Shown here: positions 40,295 through 50,544 of the stretch, in pieces
Layout of the letters: every line of letters starts with the position of its first letter
Position numbering within the stretch: position 1 is the first letter of the stretch
Source of the DNA: Castellaniella sp.
GTDB lineage: Bacteria > Pseudomonadota > Gammaproteobacteria > Burkholderiales > Burkholderiaceae_B
Assembly: GCF_004321985.1 (NCBI RefSeq)
Contig: NZ_SCQN01000046.1
Location: 186,001 to 250,000, forward strand
Length of the DNA stretch: 64,000 bases
Reading direction: 5' to 3'
Program-made: the position numbers and the translations under genes
The notes under the pieces: model-generated
What the model was told of the DNA's origin: nothing
The model's input: the letters and a program-made list of their open reading frames with translations, nothing else
The model's database searches: none

Positions 40295-42757
40295 ATGTTG
40301 CGTCACCGTCTGGCGGCCTTGTTCGAGCCGCGCTCACTGCTTATCCTGAGTTCCCGTGAACTGCCCGTGGTCCGGATGCCGCCGGAGCAGTTGCTGGGGC
40401 GCATCGCCGACTTCCGTGTTTCCGCAGATGGCCATTGGGTGCTGCCCGCCGAGCGCCTGGCGTTCCTGCAGGACGACCAGCAGCTGGACATGGCGCTGCT
40501 CAGCGTGGATCCCGCGCAGTTGCCTGCCGTGCTGGCCGCGTTGCGTGTGCACCGTCCCCGCGCGCTGGTGCTGTTGCCCCACGCCGTGGCGGCGGCCGAT
40601 CCGCAAGCCACACGCGCGGCCTGTCGGGCCTGGGGGCGAGCCAATGATTGCCTGGTCCTGGGACCTGGCGCGCTGGGAATCCAGCGGCCACACCTGGGCT
40701 TGAACCTGGGGCTGGACACGCGTGCGGCGCCCGTCGGGCGTGTCGCGCTGGTCGCGCAGTCGCGCATGATCGCCGCCGCCGTGCTGGATTGGGCGGGCGA
40801 CATTCAGTTGGGGTTCTCGGCTGTGGTGTCGGCCGGAGACGCGGAAGGCGTCACGGTGGCCGAGATCCTGGAGTATCTCTCCATGGATCCGCGTACCGAC
40901 AGCATTGTCCTGTATCTCGAAGAGGTCGATTCTTCGCGGCACTTCACCAGTGCCCTGATGGCGGCCGCCAGTGTCAAGCCCGTGATCGTGCTCAAGGTCA
41001 ACAAGCCGGGGGCGGACCAGGACCCGGCCAGCGATGGGGTGTTCGGTGCGCTGCTGCGCCGAACGGGCGCGGTCCGGATCCGGTTCTTCGTGCAGCTCTT
41101 TTCGGCCCTGAAGGTGCTGGTCCATGCGAAGCGCCAGCGGGGCCGGCGCGTGGCGATCTTCTCCAATGGCTACGGCGCGGCGCACCTCGCGCTGGATGTC
41201 ATGGGAAAGAATGGCCCCTTGCTGCCGGCGGATCTGACCGGACAGACGCAGCGCGAACTCGAGGTGCTGCTGGAGCCAGGCGCCAGCGCCGGCAATCCCG
41301 TCGTCAGCCATGCGCCCCTGGATCCTGCCCGTTTTCAAAAGGCGTTGACCCTCATCGAGGGCGATGCCAATGTCGACGATGTGCTGGTGTTGCTGGCTCC
41401 GGATGCGTTGACGGACATGGTGCGGGCAAGCGATGTGCTGGCGAGTTTTTCCGAGTCCGCCGGCAAGCCCATCGTATCGTGCTTCCTGGGTGATGCCGCC
41501 ATGAGGCCGCTGCGCCATCGTCTGGATGCCGTGGGACTGCCCGCCTTCCGCACGCCGGAATCGGCCACGCACGCGTTGGGCATCCTGGCGACGTATCACT
41601 ACAACCAGACGCTGGCGCAGCAGACGCTGCCGCCCGAAATGCTCAATCGCGCACCGCGCCTGGACGAGGCGCGTACCCTGATTTCCGACGCGATCATGTC
41701 GGGTCGGCCCGCATTGAGCGGCGCAGACGCGCGCTGGCTGCTGGACTGCTTCCACGTTCCCGTCGTGTTGGGTGATGCGCCGGTGCCCGATTCAGCCAAG
41801 CAGGGCATTCCGATGGCGATTCACGTTCGTCAGGATCCTCATTTCGGGCCGTACATCCAGTTCGGTCCGGGGGGCACCTACGCGCAGCTCGTCACGGCCA
41901 ATCGCGAAATCGAACTGCCGCCGCTGAACACCTATCTGGCGCGCCAGCTCATCCAGCGTGGCCCATTCTGGTCGCGGGTGCTGGAACGCAATCTGAGCCC
42001 GGCAGTGTTCGAGCATCTGCGCGACACCCTGGAGCGGATTTCGGAGATCGTCAGCGAGTTGCCGGGGGTGCTCACGCTCACCATCGACCCGCTATGGTCC
42101 GATGACACCAGCCTGTTTGCGCCCAAGGTGCAGGTGACGCTGGATCCGGATTACGACGGCGAGCGGCCCGAGAATCGCGCCTACCGCCACATGGCGATCC
42201 ACCCCTACCCGCGACCGCTGGTGCACCCCATGGTGGCGACCGACCAGCAGGAATGGCTGTTGCGCCCGATTCGTCCCGAAGATGCCTCGCTGCTGCAGGA
42301 GTTCATCCGTGGTCTGTCCGACGAATCCCGGTACATGCGGTTCGTGTCCATGCTGCGCGAGCTGACCCCCCGCATGCTGGCGCGCTACACGCGCATCGAT
42401 TACGACCGCGAGGTGGCGCTGGTGGCTACGGCTCAGGTCTCGAACCCCGAGAATCGTGGCCTTTTGCGCGAACGCATCGTTGGCTTTGCCCACTGTCTGC
42501 GAAATGCCGATGGCCTCGGCGCCGAGTATGCCCTTGTGATAGAGGATGACTGGCAGCGGCGTGGCCTGGGTGCGCGGCTCATGCGCAGCCTGATCGAGGT
42601 CGTGCGGCGCCAGCAGCTGGCCTACATCGAAGGCATCGTGCTGGCGTCGAATCGCCCCATGCTGGGGCTGATGGCGTCGCTTGGCTTCAGGAACGATCCC
42701 GAACCTTTCGATCCCGATATGCGGCGGCTGTGGCTGGACCTTCGGTCGGACGGCTGA
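40295..42757 (+). CDS. Acyl-CoA synthetase (NDP-forming)-GNAT fusion, Pat-like protein lysine acetyltransferase
   Basis: N-terminal CoA-binding/ligase-like domains; C-terminal GNAT: RERIVGFAHCLRN...AEYALVIEDDWQRRGLGARLMRSLIEVVRRQQLAYIEGIVLASNRPMLGLMASLGF. Confidence 0.88.
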   Translation: MLRHRLAALFEPRSLLILSSRELPVVRMPPEQLLGRIADFRVSADGHWVLPAERLAFLQDDQQLDMALLSVDPAQLPAVLAALRVHRPRALVLLPHAVAAADPQATRAACRAWGRANDCLVLGPGALGIQRPHLGLNLGLDTRAAPVGRVALVAQSRMIAAAVLDWAGDIQLGFSAVVSAGDAEGVTVAEILEYLSMDPRTDSIVLYLEEVDSSRHFTSALMAAASVKPVIVLKVNKPGADQDPASDGVFGALLRRTGAVRIRFFVQLFSALKVLVHAKRQRGRRVAIFSNGYGAAHLALDVMGKNGPLLPADLTGQTQRELEVLLEPGASAGNPVVSHAPLDPARFQKALTLIEGDANVDDVLVLLAPDALTDMVRASDVLASFSESAGKPIVSCFLGDAAMRPLRHRLDAVGLPAFRTPESATHALGILATYHYNQTLAQQTLPPEMLNRAPRLDEARTLISDAIMSGRPALSGADARWLLDCFHVPVVLGDAPVPDSAKQGIPMAIHVRQDPHFGPYIQFGPGGTYAQLVTANREIELPPLNTYLARQLIQRGPFWSRVLERNLSPAVFEHLRDTLERISEIVSELPGVLTLTIDPLWSDDTSLFAPKVQVTLDPDYDGERPENRAYRHMAIHPYPRPLVHPMVATDQQEWLLRPIRPEDASLLQEFIRGLSDESRYMRFVSMLRELTPRMLARYTRIDYDREVALVATAQVSNPENRGLLRERIVGFAHCLRNADGLGAEYALVIEDDWQRRGLGARLMRSLIEVVRRQQLAYIEGIVLASNRPMLGLMASLGFRNDPEPFDPDMRRLWLDLRSDG

Positions 42758-42778
42758 AGCTGAAGGTCCGCTCCGGCT

Positions 42779-43486
42779 TCAGACCGGCAGCGGTTCGCGG
42801 CTGCCAGGTGCGGCGGGGGAGAACACTCGGATCAGGAACGACTGGATATCTTCGATTTCCTGTGGGTGTACCGCGTGCGGCATGGGATAGACGTGCCATT
42901 CGATGGGCTGGCCCAGGGCGGTGAGCGCATCCCGGCTGATTTCCGCGAAGCTGATGGGGATGACCGGATCCTGTGATCCGTGGGCCAGGAACACCGGAGT
43001 GTCCGCATTGGCGGGATGGCGTTCTGCTGCCGTGGTGTTGCGCAGCGGCAGGTACCCCGACATCCCGATCAGGCCGGCCAGCCTGCGCTCGAATCGCAGC
43101 CCCGTGTACAGCGCGGCGGCGCAGCCTTGTGAAAAACCCGCCAGTACGATGTGTTCCGGCAATACGCCCCGTTCCAGTTCGCGCCGAATGAGTGCCGTGA
43201 CGGCATGGCGCGCCGCGCGGATGCCATCGATGTCCTCGCGCGAATCCCGCGTCAGGCCGTAGGCGTCAAACCAGGCGCGTATGGGCAGACCCTGGTTGAG
43301 CGTGACCGGTCGGACCGGTGCATGCGGGAAGACGAAGCGCAGGGCCGGGAGGTCATCGTGAGCCAGTTCAGGCACGATGGGAGCGAAATCATGACCATCG
43401 GCCCCCAGGCCGTGCAGCCAGATGATGCTGTGTTTCGGGTTGACGCCCGTTTCGCGTTCCACGGTTTCCAGACTGGCTTCCATCAT
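42779..43486 (-). CDS. Alpha/beta hydrolase, phospholipase/carboxylesterase family
   Basis: [38 protein letters not shown] (GFSQG nucleophile elbow); [10 protein letters not shown]. Confidence 0.94.
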   Translation of the reverse strand: MMEASLETVERETGVNPKHSIIWLHGLGADGHDFAPIVPELAHDDLPALRFVFPHAPVRPVTLNQGLPIRAWFDAYGLTRDSREDIDGIRAARHAVTALIRRELERGVLPEHIVLAGFSQGCAAALYTGLRFERRLAGLIGMSGYLPLRNTTAAERHPANADTPVFLAHGSQDPVIPISFAEISRDALTALGQPIEWHVYPMPHAVHPQEIEDIQSFLIRVFSPAAPGSREPLPV

Positions 43487-44031
43487 TGGGCCTCTTCTTT
43501 GAATTCCAGCTTCTTCAGGGCCTGAAACAGAGCGCGATAGTGCTTGCGCATGGGTTCGCGACCATCGGGCAGCACGGCATTTTCCCGCGCCTCTTTGCGG
43601 GCGGCGCGGATCTGTGCGCGCAGCGCCTGGATGTCCAGACCCGGGAAGGTATCCAGAAGCTCCGTCAGGGTCTCGTCGTCGGCCAGCAGCCGATCCCGCA
43701 GGGTCTCCAGGCGCTGCATGGCGCGTGCTTGCGCCCGCGAGCCGTTGGCCCAAAGGTCGAGTTGTGTACGCAGCGCCTGCGCATCCGCGTGGCGCATGAG
43801 CTTCCCGACGTAATGGGTCTGGCGCCGACGTCCCTCGTGGCTGTTGATGCGCTGGGCCAGCGCGATGGCATCACGCAGCGATTCTTCGAGCGGCAACTGC
43901 GCCAATTGGGCGGGCGCCAGCGCGATGAGTTCGCGCCCCAGATCGAGCAGGGCCTGCATGTCCCGTTTCACTTGGGATTTGCTGGGGCCGGAATACTTCG
44001 GGTCTGGGGGGGCCTGCGGCGTGTCGTTCAT
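43483..44031 (-). CDS. YjgA/DarP-type ribosome-associated protein
   Basis: [65 protein letters not shown]. Confidence 0.93.
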   Translation of the reverse strand: MNDTPQAPPDPKYSGPSKSQVKRDMQALLDLGRELIALAPAQLAQLPLEESLRDAIALAQRINSHEGRRRQTHYVGKLMRHADAQALRTQLDLWANGSRAQARAMQRLETLRDRLLADDETLTELLDTFPGLDIQALRAQIRAARKEARENAVLPDGREPMRKHYRALFQALKKLEFKEEAQ

Positions 44032-44094
44032 GGGTTAGAGCATAAAATGAATCACGACCATCTATCATAACCGGCTCTATTTTGCGGATCGCGC

Positions 44095-45462
44095 ATGAAC
44101 AACCCATCTGATGATTTTCTGGATATCCCGACGCAGCAGGCGCGGTTTCGTGACCTGGTGACGGACGCACTGCGCCGCGCCCGCGAGGCCGGGGCGACGG
44201 ATGCCGCCGTTGAAATTTCCGAGAGCCGGGGGCTGTCGGTCGCAGCGCGCCAGCGTACTATCGAGACCATTGAGCAGACACGCGACCGTTCGCTGGCCGT
44301 GACGGTGTTTGCAGGCCAGCGTCGCGGTTCGGCATCGACGTCGGACTTTTCGGGGGACGCACTGCAGCGCACGGTGGACGCGGCCTGGCACATTGCGCGC
44401 TATACGGCAGAAGATCCTGCCGCAGGCCTGCCAGAGGCCGATCTGCTGGCGCTGGACTACCCCGATCTGGATCTGCATCACCCCTGGGCGATCGATGCGG
44501 CCGGTGCAGCGCGCCTGGCGATTCAGGCCGAGCGTGCGGCACTCGCGGTCAGCCCCGAGATCACCAATACCGAAGGCGCATCCGTGGACACCATGGAAGG
44601 TCACTTCGTGCTGGGCAATTCGCGGGGATTCCTGGGCGGCTATCCCTACTCCCGGCATAGCCTGTCTGTCGCCCCCATTGCCGGGCGCGGCGATGGCATG
44701 CAGCGGGACTTCTGGTATAGCTCGGCGCGCCGTGCCGAGGACCTGGCCTCGCCCGTCGAGGTCGGCCGCTATGCAGCTGGGCGTGCGCTCTCCCGCCTGG
44801 GTGCGAGGCCCGTTCGAACTGGCCGGTTCCCGGTGCTGTTCGAGGCGCCGCTGGCAGTCGGTCTTCTGGGCGCGCTGGTGCAGGCCACCAGCGGCGGTGC
44901 GCTGTATCGTAAGACCAGCTTTCTGCTGGATTCTCTGGGCAAGCCGGTTCTGGCAGATCATCTGGATGTGATTGAGAACCCCTACATCCCGGGCGCTCAG
45001 GGCAGTTCCCCGTTCGATGCCGAGGGCGTGCGGCCGCAGGCCCGCCGAGTCGTGGGCCAAGGCGTGCTGCAGGGCTATTTCCTGTCCACCTATACAGCGC
45101 GCAAGCTTGGTATGACGACCACCGGAAACGCTGGGGGCTCGCACAACCTGAGCCTGTGCTCTCGCCTGACGCGCCCCGACGATGATCTGGATGCCATGCT
45201 GCGCAAGATGGATACCGGCTTGCTGGTGACCGAGCTGATCGGCCAGGGTGTGAATTATGTGACCGGCGATTATTCGCGCGGCGCGTTCGGTTACTGGGTG
45301 CAGGGCGGAGTGATCCGCCATCCTGTCCAAGAAATCACGATAGCCGGGAATCTGGCGGACATGTTCCGCAGCATCGTGGCAATCGGTGCAGACGTGTATG
45401 CGCGCGGTGCCAAATCCACGGGGTCGATCCTGATTGATCAGATGGCCATTGCCGGCCAGTAG
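44095..45462 (+). CDS. pmbA: Metalloprotease PmbA/TldE
   Basis: DRSLAVTVFAGQRRGSASTSDFSGDALQRTVDAAWHIARYTAEDP...; GNAGGSHNLSLC; divergent from yjgA as in many Proteobacteria. Confidence 0.95.
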   Translation: MNNPSDDFLDIPTQQARFRDLVTDALRRAREAGATDAAVEISESRGLSVAARQRTIETIEQTRDRSLAVTVFAGQRRGSASTSDFSGDALQRTVDAAWHIARYTAEDPAAGLPEADLLALDYPDLDLHHPWAIDAAGAARLAIQAERAALAVSPEITNTEGASVDTMEGHFVLGNSRGFLGGYPYSRHSLSVAPIAGRGDGMQRDFWYSSARRAEDLASPVEVGRYAAGRALSRLGARPVRTGRFPVLFEAPLAVGLLGALVQATSGGALYRKTSFLLDSLGKPVLADHLDVIENPYIPGAQGSSPFDAEGVRPQARRVVGQGVLQGYFLSTYTARKLGMTTTGNAGGSHNLSLCSRLTRPDDDLDAMLRKMDTGLLVTELIGQGVNYVTGDYSRGAFGYWVQGGVIRHPVQEITIAGNLADMFRSIVAIGADVYARGAKSTGSILIDQMAIAGQ

Positions 45463-45545
45463 ACGGCCGTGTCGGCGGGTGGTGCGGTGTAATATCGCTG
45501 CGCCACTGCTCGAACAGGCAAAGATCGACCAGACTAGGAGCATCG

Positions 45546-46658
45546 ATGACCATGCAGCGTCGCGCGTTTTTGAAGAAGGCCGGTTTGGGTGCGGTGGCCG
45601 GCACAGCGACCATCGCAGCCCCGGCCGTCGCGCAGCCCAGCCCCCAGATCAACTGGAAGATGACTTCCACCTACGGACCTTCGGTGTCGCCGCTGTTTGG
45701 CGCGGCACAGCGATTCTGCACGATGGTCAAGGACCTGACCGACGGTAACTTCGATATCCGCCTGCATCCGGCCGGCGAACTGGTTCCGGCTCTCGGTGTG
45801 ATGGATGCCGTCAGCAACCGGGCGGTGGACTGCGGTCAGACGGTTTCCTCCTACTACTCCGACAAGGATCCGTCGTTCTGCTTCGACACGGCGATGCCGT
45901 TCGGCCTGAACACCCGCCAGATGAATGCCTGGATGTACCAGGGCGACGGCATGAAACTCATGCGCGCACTCTTTTCGCCGCACAACATCGTGAATTTCCC
46001 CTTCGGCAACACGGGCCCCCAAATGGGGGGCTGGTACCGCAAGGAAATCAAGACGGTCGACGATCTGAAGGGCCTGAAGATGCGCACGGCAGGCTTCGCC
46101 GGCGAAGTCCTGTCCCGCCTGGGAGTTGTCCCGCAGCAGCTCGCGCCGGGTGATATCTATCCTGCGCTGGAAAAGGGCACACTGGATGCGGTCGAATTCG
46201 TGGGCCCGGTCGATGACGAAAAGCTGGGCTTCCAGAAGGTCGCGAAATACTACTATTACCCGGGCTGGTGGGGAGGCGAGGGTCAGGTGTCGCTCTATGT
46301 GAACGACAAGGCCCATGCGGAATTGCCGAAATCCTACCAGGCCGTGATCGAGGTGGCAGCGCGTGCCGCGGGCGCAGGCGTGGTTGAAGATTATGATGCC
46401 CACAATCCAGAGGCTTTACGGCGTCTGTTGGCCGGCGGTGCGGTGCTGCGGATGTTCCCGCGCGACGTCATGGATGCGGCGTTCCAGGCGTCCGGGGTCG
46501 TATACAAGGAATTCAGCGACAAGAACGCGGGCTTCAGGAGCATCTATGCCAATTACAAGGCGTTCCGCGACAACATTGTGCCGTGGTTCCGGGTGGCTGA
46601 GAATGCGTTCGACAATTATCTGGGTGCAGCGGTGATGCGCCAGAGCGAGAAGAAGTAA
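45546..46658 (+). CDS. TRAP transporter substrate-binding protein (DctP family), Tat-signal
   Basis: MTMQRRAFLKKAGLGAVAGTATIAAPAVA twin-arginine signal; DctP-like mature domain. Confidence 0.9.
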   Translation: MTMQRRAFLKKAGLGAVAGTATIAAPAVAQPSPQINWKMTSTYGPSVSPLFGAAQRFCTMVKDLTDGNFDIRLHPAGELVPALGVMDAVSNRAVDCGQTVSSYYSDKDPSFCFDTAMPFGLNTRQMNAWMYQGDGMKLMRALFSPHNIVNFPFGNTGPQMGGWYRKEIKTVDDLKGLKMRTAGFAGEVLSRLGVVPQQLAPGDIYPALEKGTLDAVEFVGPVDDEKLGFQKVAKYYYYPGWWGGEGQVSLYVNDKAHAELPKSYQAVIEVAARAAGAGVVEDYDAHNPEALRRLLAGGAVLRMFPRDVMDAAFQASGVVYKEFSDKNAGFRSIYANYKAFRDNIVPWFRVAENAFDNYLGAAVMRQSEKK

Positions 46659-46659
46659 A

Positions 46660-46691
46660 CCGGACTGTTCTTTGGTCCGGGCCGTTTTTTT
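46660..46691 (+). terminator. Rho-independent terminator of the TRAP SBP gene
   Basis: ccggac (46660-46665) / gtccgg (46675-46680), then gccg and seven T (46685-46691). Confidence 0.7.
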
Positions 46692-46700
46692 GGTTGTTCG

Positions 46701-46900
46701 CGGCGCGCGGGGGTGATGATCCCTTGCGCTACGGCGAGCGGCCCTCCCGCTGGTCGGGCTATCCGGTCCTTCCTCGTCCAGCCCGGCGCCGCCATCCTTT
46801 CTCCTTGCGGTCGGGCGGATGTCAGCGAATTCCCCGGCTTCCCTTCTGAAGCCACCGGCGCTCGCCTACCCGCGCAAGGGATCATCACCCCCACGCGCCG
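46701..46900 (+). repeat. Repeat element copy A: 147-nt core (46728-46874) closed by 29-nt inverted arms
   Basis: Arms 46701-46729 and 46872-46900 are reverse complements with one mismatch (cggcgcgYgggggtgatgatcccttgcgc). Confidence 0.85.
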
Positions 46901-46912
46901 GTGCGTCTCAGT

Positions 46913-46931
46913 TAGGATGTCTCGCATCCTA
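46913..46931 (+). other. Perfect hairpin between repeat copies A and B
   Basis: taggatg (46913-46919) - tctcg - catccta (46925-46931). Confidence 0.6.
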
Positions 46932-46957
46932 CGTAGATGTCCGATGGGCTTAGGCGA

Positions 46958-47156
46958 GGGGCGGGAGGACTGCCGGGGGGCACGCGGGTAGGCTGGTGCC
47001 GGATGCTGACGAAGGGAGAGCGGGGGAATTCGGCGACGGACGACGACCGCAGGGAGAACGGCCGGCGACGCCCGCTCGGACGAGGCAGATCCGGGAAGTC
47101 CGACCAACGGGAGGGCCACCTGCCGTAGCGTGGTCCCCTGGCAGTCCTCCCGCCCC
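46958..47156 (-). repeat. Repeat element copy B, inverted relative to A: 147-nt core (46983-47129) closed by different inverted arms
   Basis: 17-nt perfect arm ggggcgggaggactgcc (46958-46974) / ggcagtcctcccgcccc (47140-47156) with imperfect inward extension; core is homologous to rc of copy A core. Confidence 0.85.
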
Positions 47157-47319
47157 GGTGTCACTGAAGAACGGAATCTCATGTACAATGGTTGGATTTC
47201 CGTTTGAATCCGTACTCGTACGGGCTCGGTTCCGTGACCTACCTCACGACCTACAAAGCCCAGACGATCCGGGCTGAGTCAGCTGGAAATCTTTACATCA
47301 ATCAATCAGGTACACCATC

Positions 47320-47748
47320 ATGAAGACCTTTGTGGCCAAGCCGCATGAAGTCAAGCGTGACTGGTTTGTGATCGACGCCAAGGGCAAAATCCTCGGCCGT
47401 GTGGCCAGCGAAGTCGCACGCCGTTTGCGTGGCAAGCACAAACCCGAATTCACGCCGCACGTAGACACCGGCGATTACATCGTCGTCGTCAACGCATCAG
47501 AACTGGTTGTCTCCGGCGCCAAGGCGCAGGACAAACGCTACTATCGCCACTCCACCTACCCGGGTGGGATTTCCGAGACCAGCTTCCAGAAAATGCAGCA
47601 GCGATTCCCCGGACGCGCCCTGCAGAAGGCCGTCAAGGGCATGCTGCCCAAGGGCCCGCTGGGCTACGCCATGGCCAAGAAACTGAAGATCTACGCTGGT
47701 GCGGAACATCCGCATACCGCGCAGCAGCCGCAACCGCTGGAAATTTGA
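47320..47748 (+). CDS. rplM: 50S ribosomal protein L13
   Basis: [59 protein letters not shown]. Confidence 0.98.
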   Translation: MKTFVAKPHEVKRDWFVIDAKGKILGRVASEVARRLRGKHKPEFTPHVDTGDYIVVVNASELVVSGAKAQDKRYYRHSTYPGGISETSFQKMQQRFPGRALQKAVKGMLPKGPLGYAMAKKLKIYAGAEHPHTAQQPQPLEI

Positions 47749-47760
47749 GGACAGGCCATC

Positions 47761-48153
47761 ATGATCGGTAATTGGAATTACGGCACTGGCCGCCGCAAAA
47801 CGTCTGTGGCGCGTGTGTTTCTGAAGAAGGGCACGGGCAAGATCGTCGTCAACGGCCGCCCGGTGGACGAATACTTCGCCCGCGAAACGGGCCGCATGGT
47901 CGTCCGCCAGCCGCTGGTGGTGACGAACCACCTGGAATCCTTCGACTTCCACGTCAACGTCATCGGTGGCGGTGAATCCGGCCAGGCTGGTGCCGTGCGC
48001 CATGGCATCACGCGCGCCTTGATCGACTACGACGAAACGCTGAAGTCGCCGCTCAAGCAGGCAGGCTTGGTCACGCGCGACGCCCGCGAGGTCGAACGCA
48101 AGAAGGTCGGCTTCCACAAGGCCCGTCGGCGCAAGCAGTTCAGCAAGCGCTGA
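47761..48153 (+). CDS. rpsI: 30S ribosomal protein S9
   Basis: [36 protein letters not shown] ... [17 protein letters not shown]. Confidence 0.98.
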   Translation: MIGNWNYGTGRRKTSVARVFLKKGTGKIVVNGRPVDEYFARETGRMVVRQPLVVTNHLESFDFHVNVIGGGESGQAGAVRHGITRALIDYDETLKSPLKQAGLVTRDAREVERKKVGFHKARRRKQFSKR

Positions 48154-48180
48154 TCGCAGGCAGTTCTGCTGCGACGAGAC

Positions 48181-48208
48181 AACCCCGGCCTTGTGCCGGG
48201 GTTTTCGT
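48181..48208 (+). terminator. Rho-independent terminator of rplM-rpsI
   Basis: aaccccggc-cttgt-gccggggtt followed by ttcgttttcg. Confidence 0.8.
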
Positions 48209-48300
48209 TTTCGCCGCTCGCTACCCATTACAATAAAGTCTGTCTTTCATTTCTTTGGCGGGGCTGACTGTCCGGCCCCGCTCCTTTCAGGATTTCCGAT

Positions 48301-49365
48301 ATGTCGCAGGACGTTGCATCGCCGATCAAGGCTGGCATCGTGGGGGGCACCGGCTACACCGGGGTTGAATTGCTGCGGTTGCTGTCACAGCACCCCAATG
48401 TGCGGTTGCATGCCATCACTTCCCGCAAGGAATCCGGCCTGCCGGTAGCCGACATGTTCCCCAATTTGCGTGGCCATGTGGACCTGCGTTTTCAGACGCC
48501 CGAACAAGCCGCTCTGGATCAGTGTGATGTCGTCTTCTTCGCGACGCCCCATGGTGTAGCGATGGAGCAGGCCCCCGGGCTGCTGGAGCACGGCGTGCGT
48601 GTGATCGATCTTGCGGCGGACTTCCGCCTGCAGGACGTGGATACGTTCCAGAGATGGTACAAGATGCCGCATAGCTGCCCCACCGTGCTGCGGGATGCGG
48701 TCTATGGCCTGCCGGAGCTCGACCGCGAGCGGATCCGTACGGCGCGTGTCGTCGGCAATCCGGGGTGTTATCCGACCACGGTGCTGCTGGGGCTGGCGCC
48801 GGTCCTTCAGGCCGGGCGCCCACTGGTGGATATCGCCCACATCATCGCCGATTCCAAATCCGGCGTGTCTGGTGCCGGGCGCAAGACCCAGGTCGGGTCA
48901 CTGTTCTGCGAGGCCGCCGACAACTTTGCCGCGTATGGTGTGGCTGGTCATCGCCATCACCCCGAAATCATGGAATGCCTGAGCCGGATCGCCGGCGTGC
49001 CCGTGGGCGTGACATTCGTACCGCACTTGGTACCCATGATCCGCGGCATGTTTTCGACGCTGTACCTGCGTATTTTGCCGGAGGCCATGGAGACCGATTT
49101 CCAGGCCGTTTACGAACAGCGTTATGCCAATGAGCCCTTTGTGGATGTGATGCCGCCCGGCAGTCTGCCACAGACCCGTTCCGTACGGGCCTCGAACATG
49201 CTGCGCCTGGCGGTGCATCACCCGGGGGATGGGGACACGCTGGTGGTGCTGGTGGTGCAGGACAATTTGGTCAAGGGTGCCGCTGGTCAGGCAGTGCAGA
49301 ACATGAACCTGATGTTCGGGTTTCCTGAAACCACCGGCTTGCAACAGGTTGCGATTCTGCCGTAG
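48301..49365 (+). CDS. argC: N-acetyl-gamma-glutamyl-phosphate reductase
   Basis: [56 protein letters not shown]. Confidence 0.97.
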   Translation: MSQDVASPIKAGIVGGTGYTGVELLRLLSQHPNVRLHAITSRKESGLPVADMFPNLRGHVDLRFQTPEQAALDQCDVVFFATPHGVAMEQAPGLLEHGVRVIDLAADFRLQDVDTFQRWYKMPHSCPTVLRDAVYGLPELDRERIRTARVVGNPGCYPTTVLLGLAPVLQAGRPLVDIAHIIADSKSGVSGAGRKTQVGSLFCEAADNFAAYGVAGHRHHPEIMECLSRIAGVPVGVTFVPHLVPMIRGMFSTLYLRILPEAMETDFQAVYEQRYANEPFVDVMPPGSLPQTRSVRASNMLRLAVHHPGDGDTLVVLVVQDNLVKGAAGQAVQNMNLMFGFPETTGLQQVAILP

Positions 49366-49371
49366 GAGATA

Positions 49372-50130
49372 GTGATGGCGGGTAATGGAAACGGTGGTGG
49401 CGGGTTGAGCCGCTGGCTGGTGCGGAGCCTTTCGCGGCTCCTCGTGCTGGTGCTGGTGTTTGTCGCGGGCGCCATTGTGATGCATGTGGGCATGCATGGC
49501 GGTGACCGTGCGCACATGCAGGCGCTGCAGGCCCAGAATGGTGAGTTGCAGGCGAAGCTCACCGAGTCTCAGGCGGCCTTGGCCGCGCAGCGCAGCCAGA
49601 CTGGCGTGCAAGGCGGTACCCAGCGGGCGCTGCAGGACAAGATCGCCGAACTGCAGAAGACGCTGGGCAGCACGCAAGACCAGTTGTCCTTCTACGAGCA
49701 GTTGCTGCCGCCTGGCCCCGCAGGGGCGGTCACCGTGCGGGCCTTCGACATACAGCCCAAAGGTGATTTCCTGCAATATCGGGTGCTGCTGACCCGCAGC
49801 ATGGCGGAACCAGCCGACGCGTTCAAGGGGCGGTTGCGTTTCATGGCGACTGGCTTGCAGGACGGGACAACCGTGAAGGTCGAACTCTCCCCGCCGGAGG
49901 CCAGGCAGTCGGGCGCCGGGAACGATACTGGCAAGGGCACCGGCACGGCTGCTGATCCCCTGGCGCTGTCGTTCGATCAGTACCAGCGAAGCACCGGCGT
50001 GCTGCAGCGGGTTCAGGGTCTGACGATTCAGTCGGTGCGCGTCGACGTGCTGGAAGGCGATACGGTCCGGGCGTCTCACGAAGCCAATATGGCGGCGATG
50101 GCCGTCGTTCCCGCAAAGGACGGCCAATGA
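49372..50130 (+). CDS. Hypothetical membrane-anchored coiled-coil protein
   Basis: One N-terminal TM, then coiled-coil ([22 protein letters not shown]...); between argC and erpA. Confidence 0.75.
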   Translation: MMAGNGNGGGGLSRWLVRSLSRLLVLVLVFVAGAIVMHVGMHGGDRAHMQALQAQNGELQAKLTESQAALAAQRSQTGVQGGTQRALQDKIAELQKTLGSTQDQLSFYEQLLPPGPAGAVTVRAFDIQPKGDFLQYRVLLTRSMAEPADAFKGRLRFMATGLQDGTTVKVELSPPEARQSGAGNDTGKGTGTAADPLALSFDQYQRSTGVLQRVQGLTIQSVRVDVLEGDTVRASHEANMAAMAVVPAKDGQ

Positions 50131-50489
50131 CTCAGATCGATCATTCCGACCTTCGGCAGGCGACGACCCCAATGCTGACGGATGCTGCGGCTGCGCGTCT
50201 GAGGGTGCTCATGCGCGAAGAAGACAATCCTGATCTCAAGCTCCGGGTCTATGTCCAGGGTGGTGGCTGCTCGGGGTTTCAGTATGGATTTGCTCTGGAG
50301 ACAGTCGCTGCGGCCGATGACACGCTGGTCGAACATGCCGGAGCGGCGGTCGTGGTCGATGCGATGAGTGCCCCCTATCTGGCGGGCGCCGAGGTGGATT
50401 TCCACGAGGACCTGCAGGGCGCTCAGTTCGTCATTCGCAACCCCAACGCCAATGCCACCTGCGGTTGCGGGACCTCTTTCGCGCCCTGA
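50127..50489 (+). CDS. erpA: Iron-sulfur cluster insertion protein ErpA
   Basis: [17 protein letters not shown] ... [21 protein letters not shown]-type carrier cysteines. Confidence 0.96.
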   Translation: MTQIDHSDLRQATTPMLTDAAAARLRVLMREEDNPDLKLRVYVQGGGCSGFQYGFALETVAAADDTLVEHAGAAVVVDAMSAPYLAGAEVDFHEDLQGAQFVIRNPNANATCGCGTSFAP

Positions 50490-50544
50490 TCGGGCATCGG
50501 ACGCGTAGCGGTTGCCTCATGGCCGGGTTCTACCCCTGCGATGC

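Noticed and set aside
40334-41755. 473-aa minus-strand ORF
   Set aside because: Antisense to the Pat-like gene; shadow ORF with His/Arg/Gln-rich composition
46616-47188. 190-aa minus-strand ORF covering both repeat copies
   Set aside because: Runs across the inverted repeats and terminator, is compositionally driven (Arg/Pro/Ala), and the repeat structure explains it better than coding
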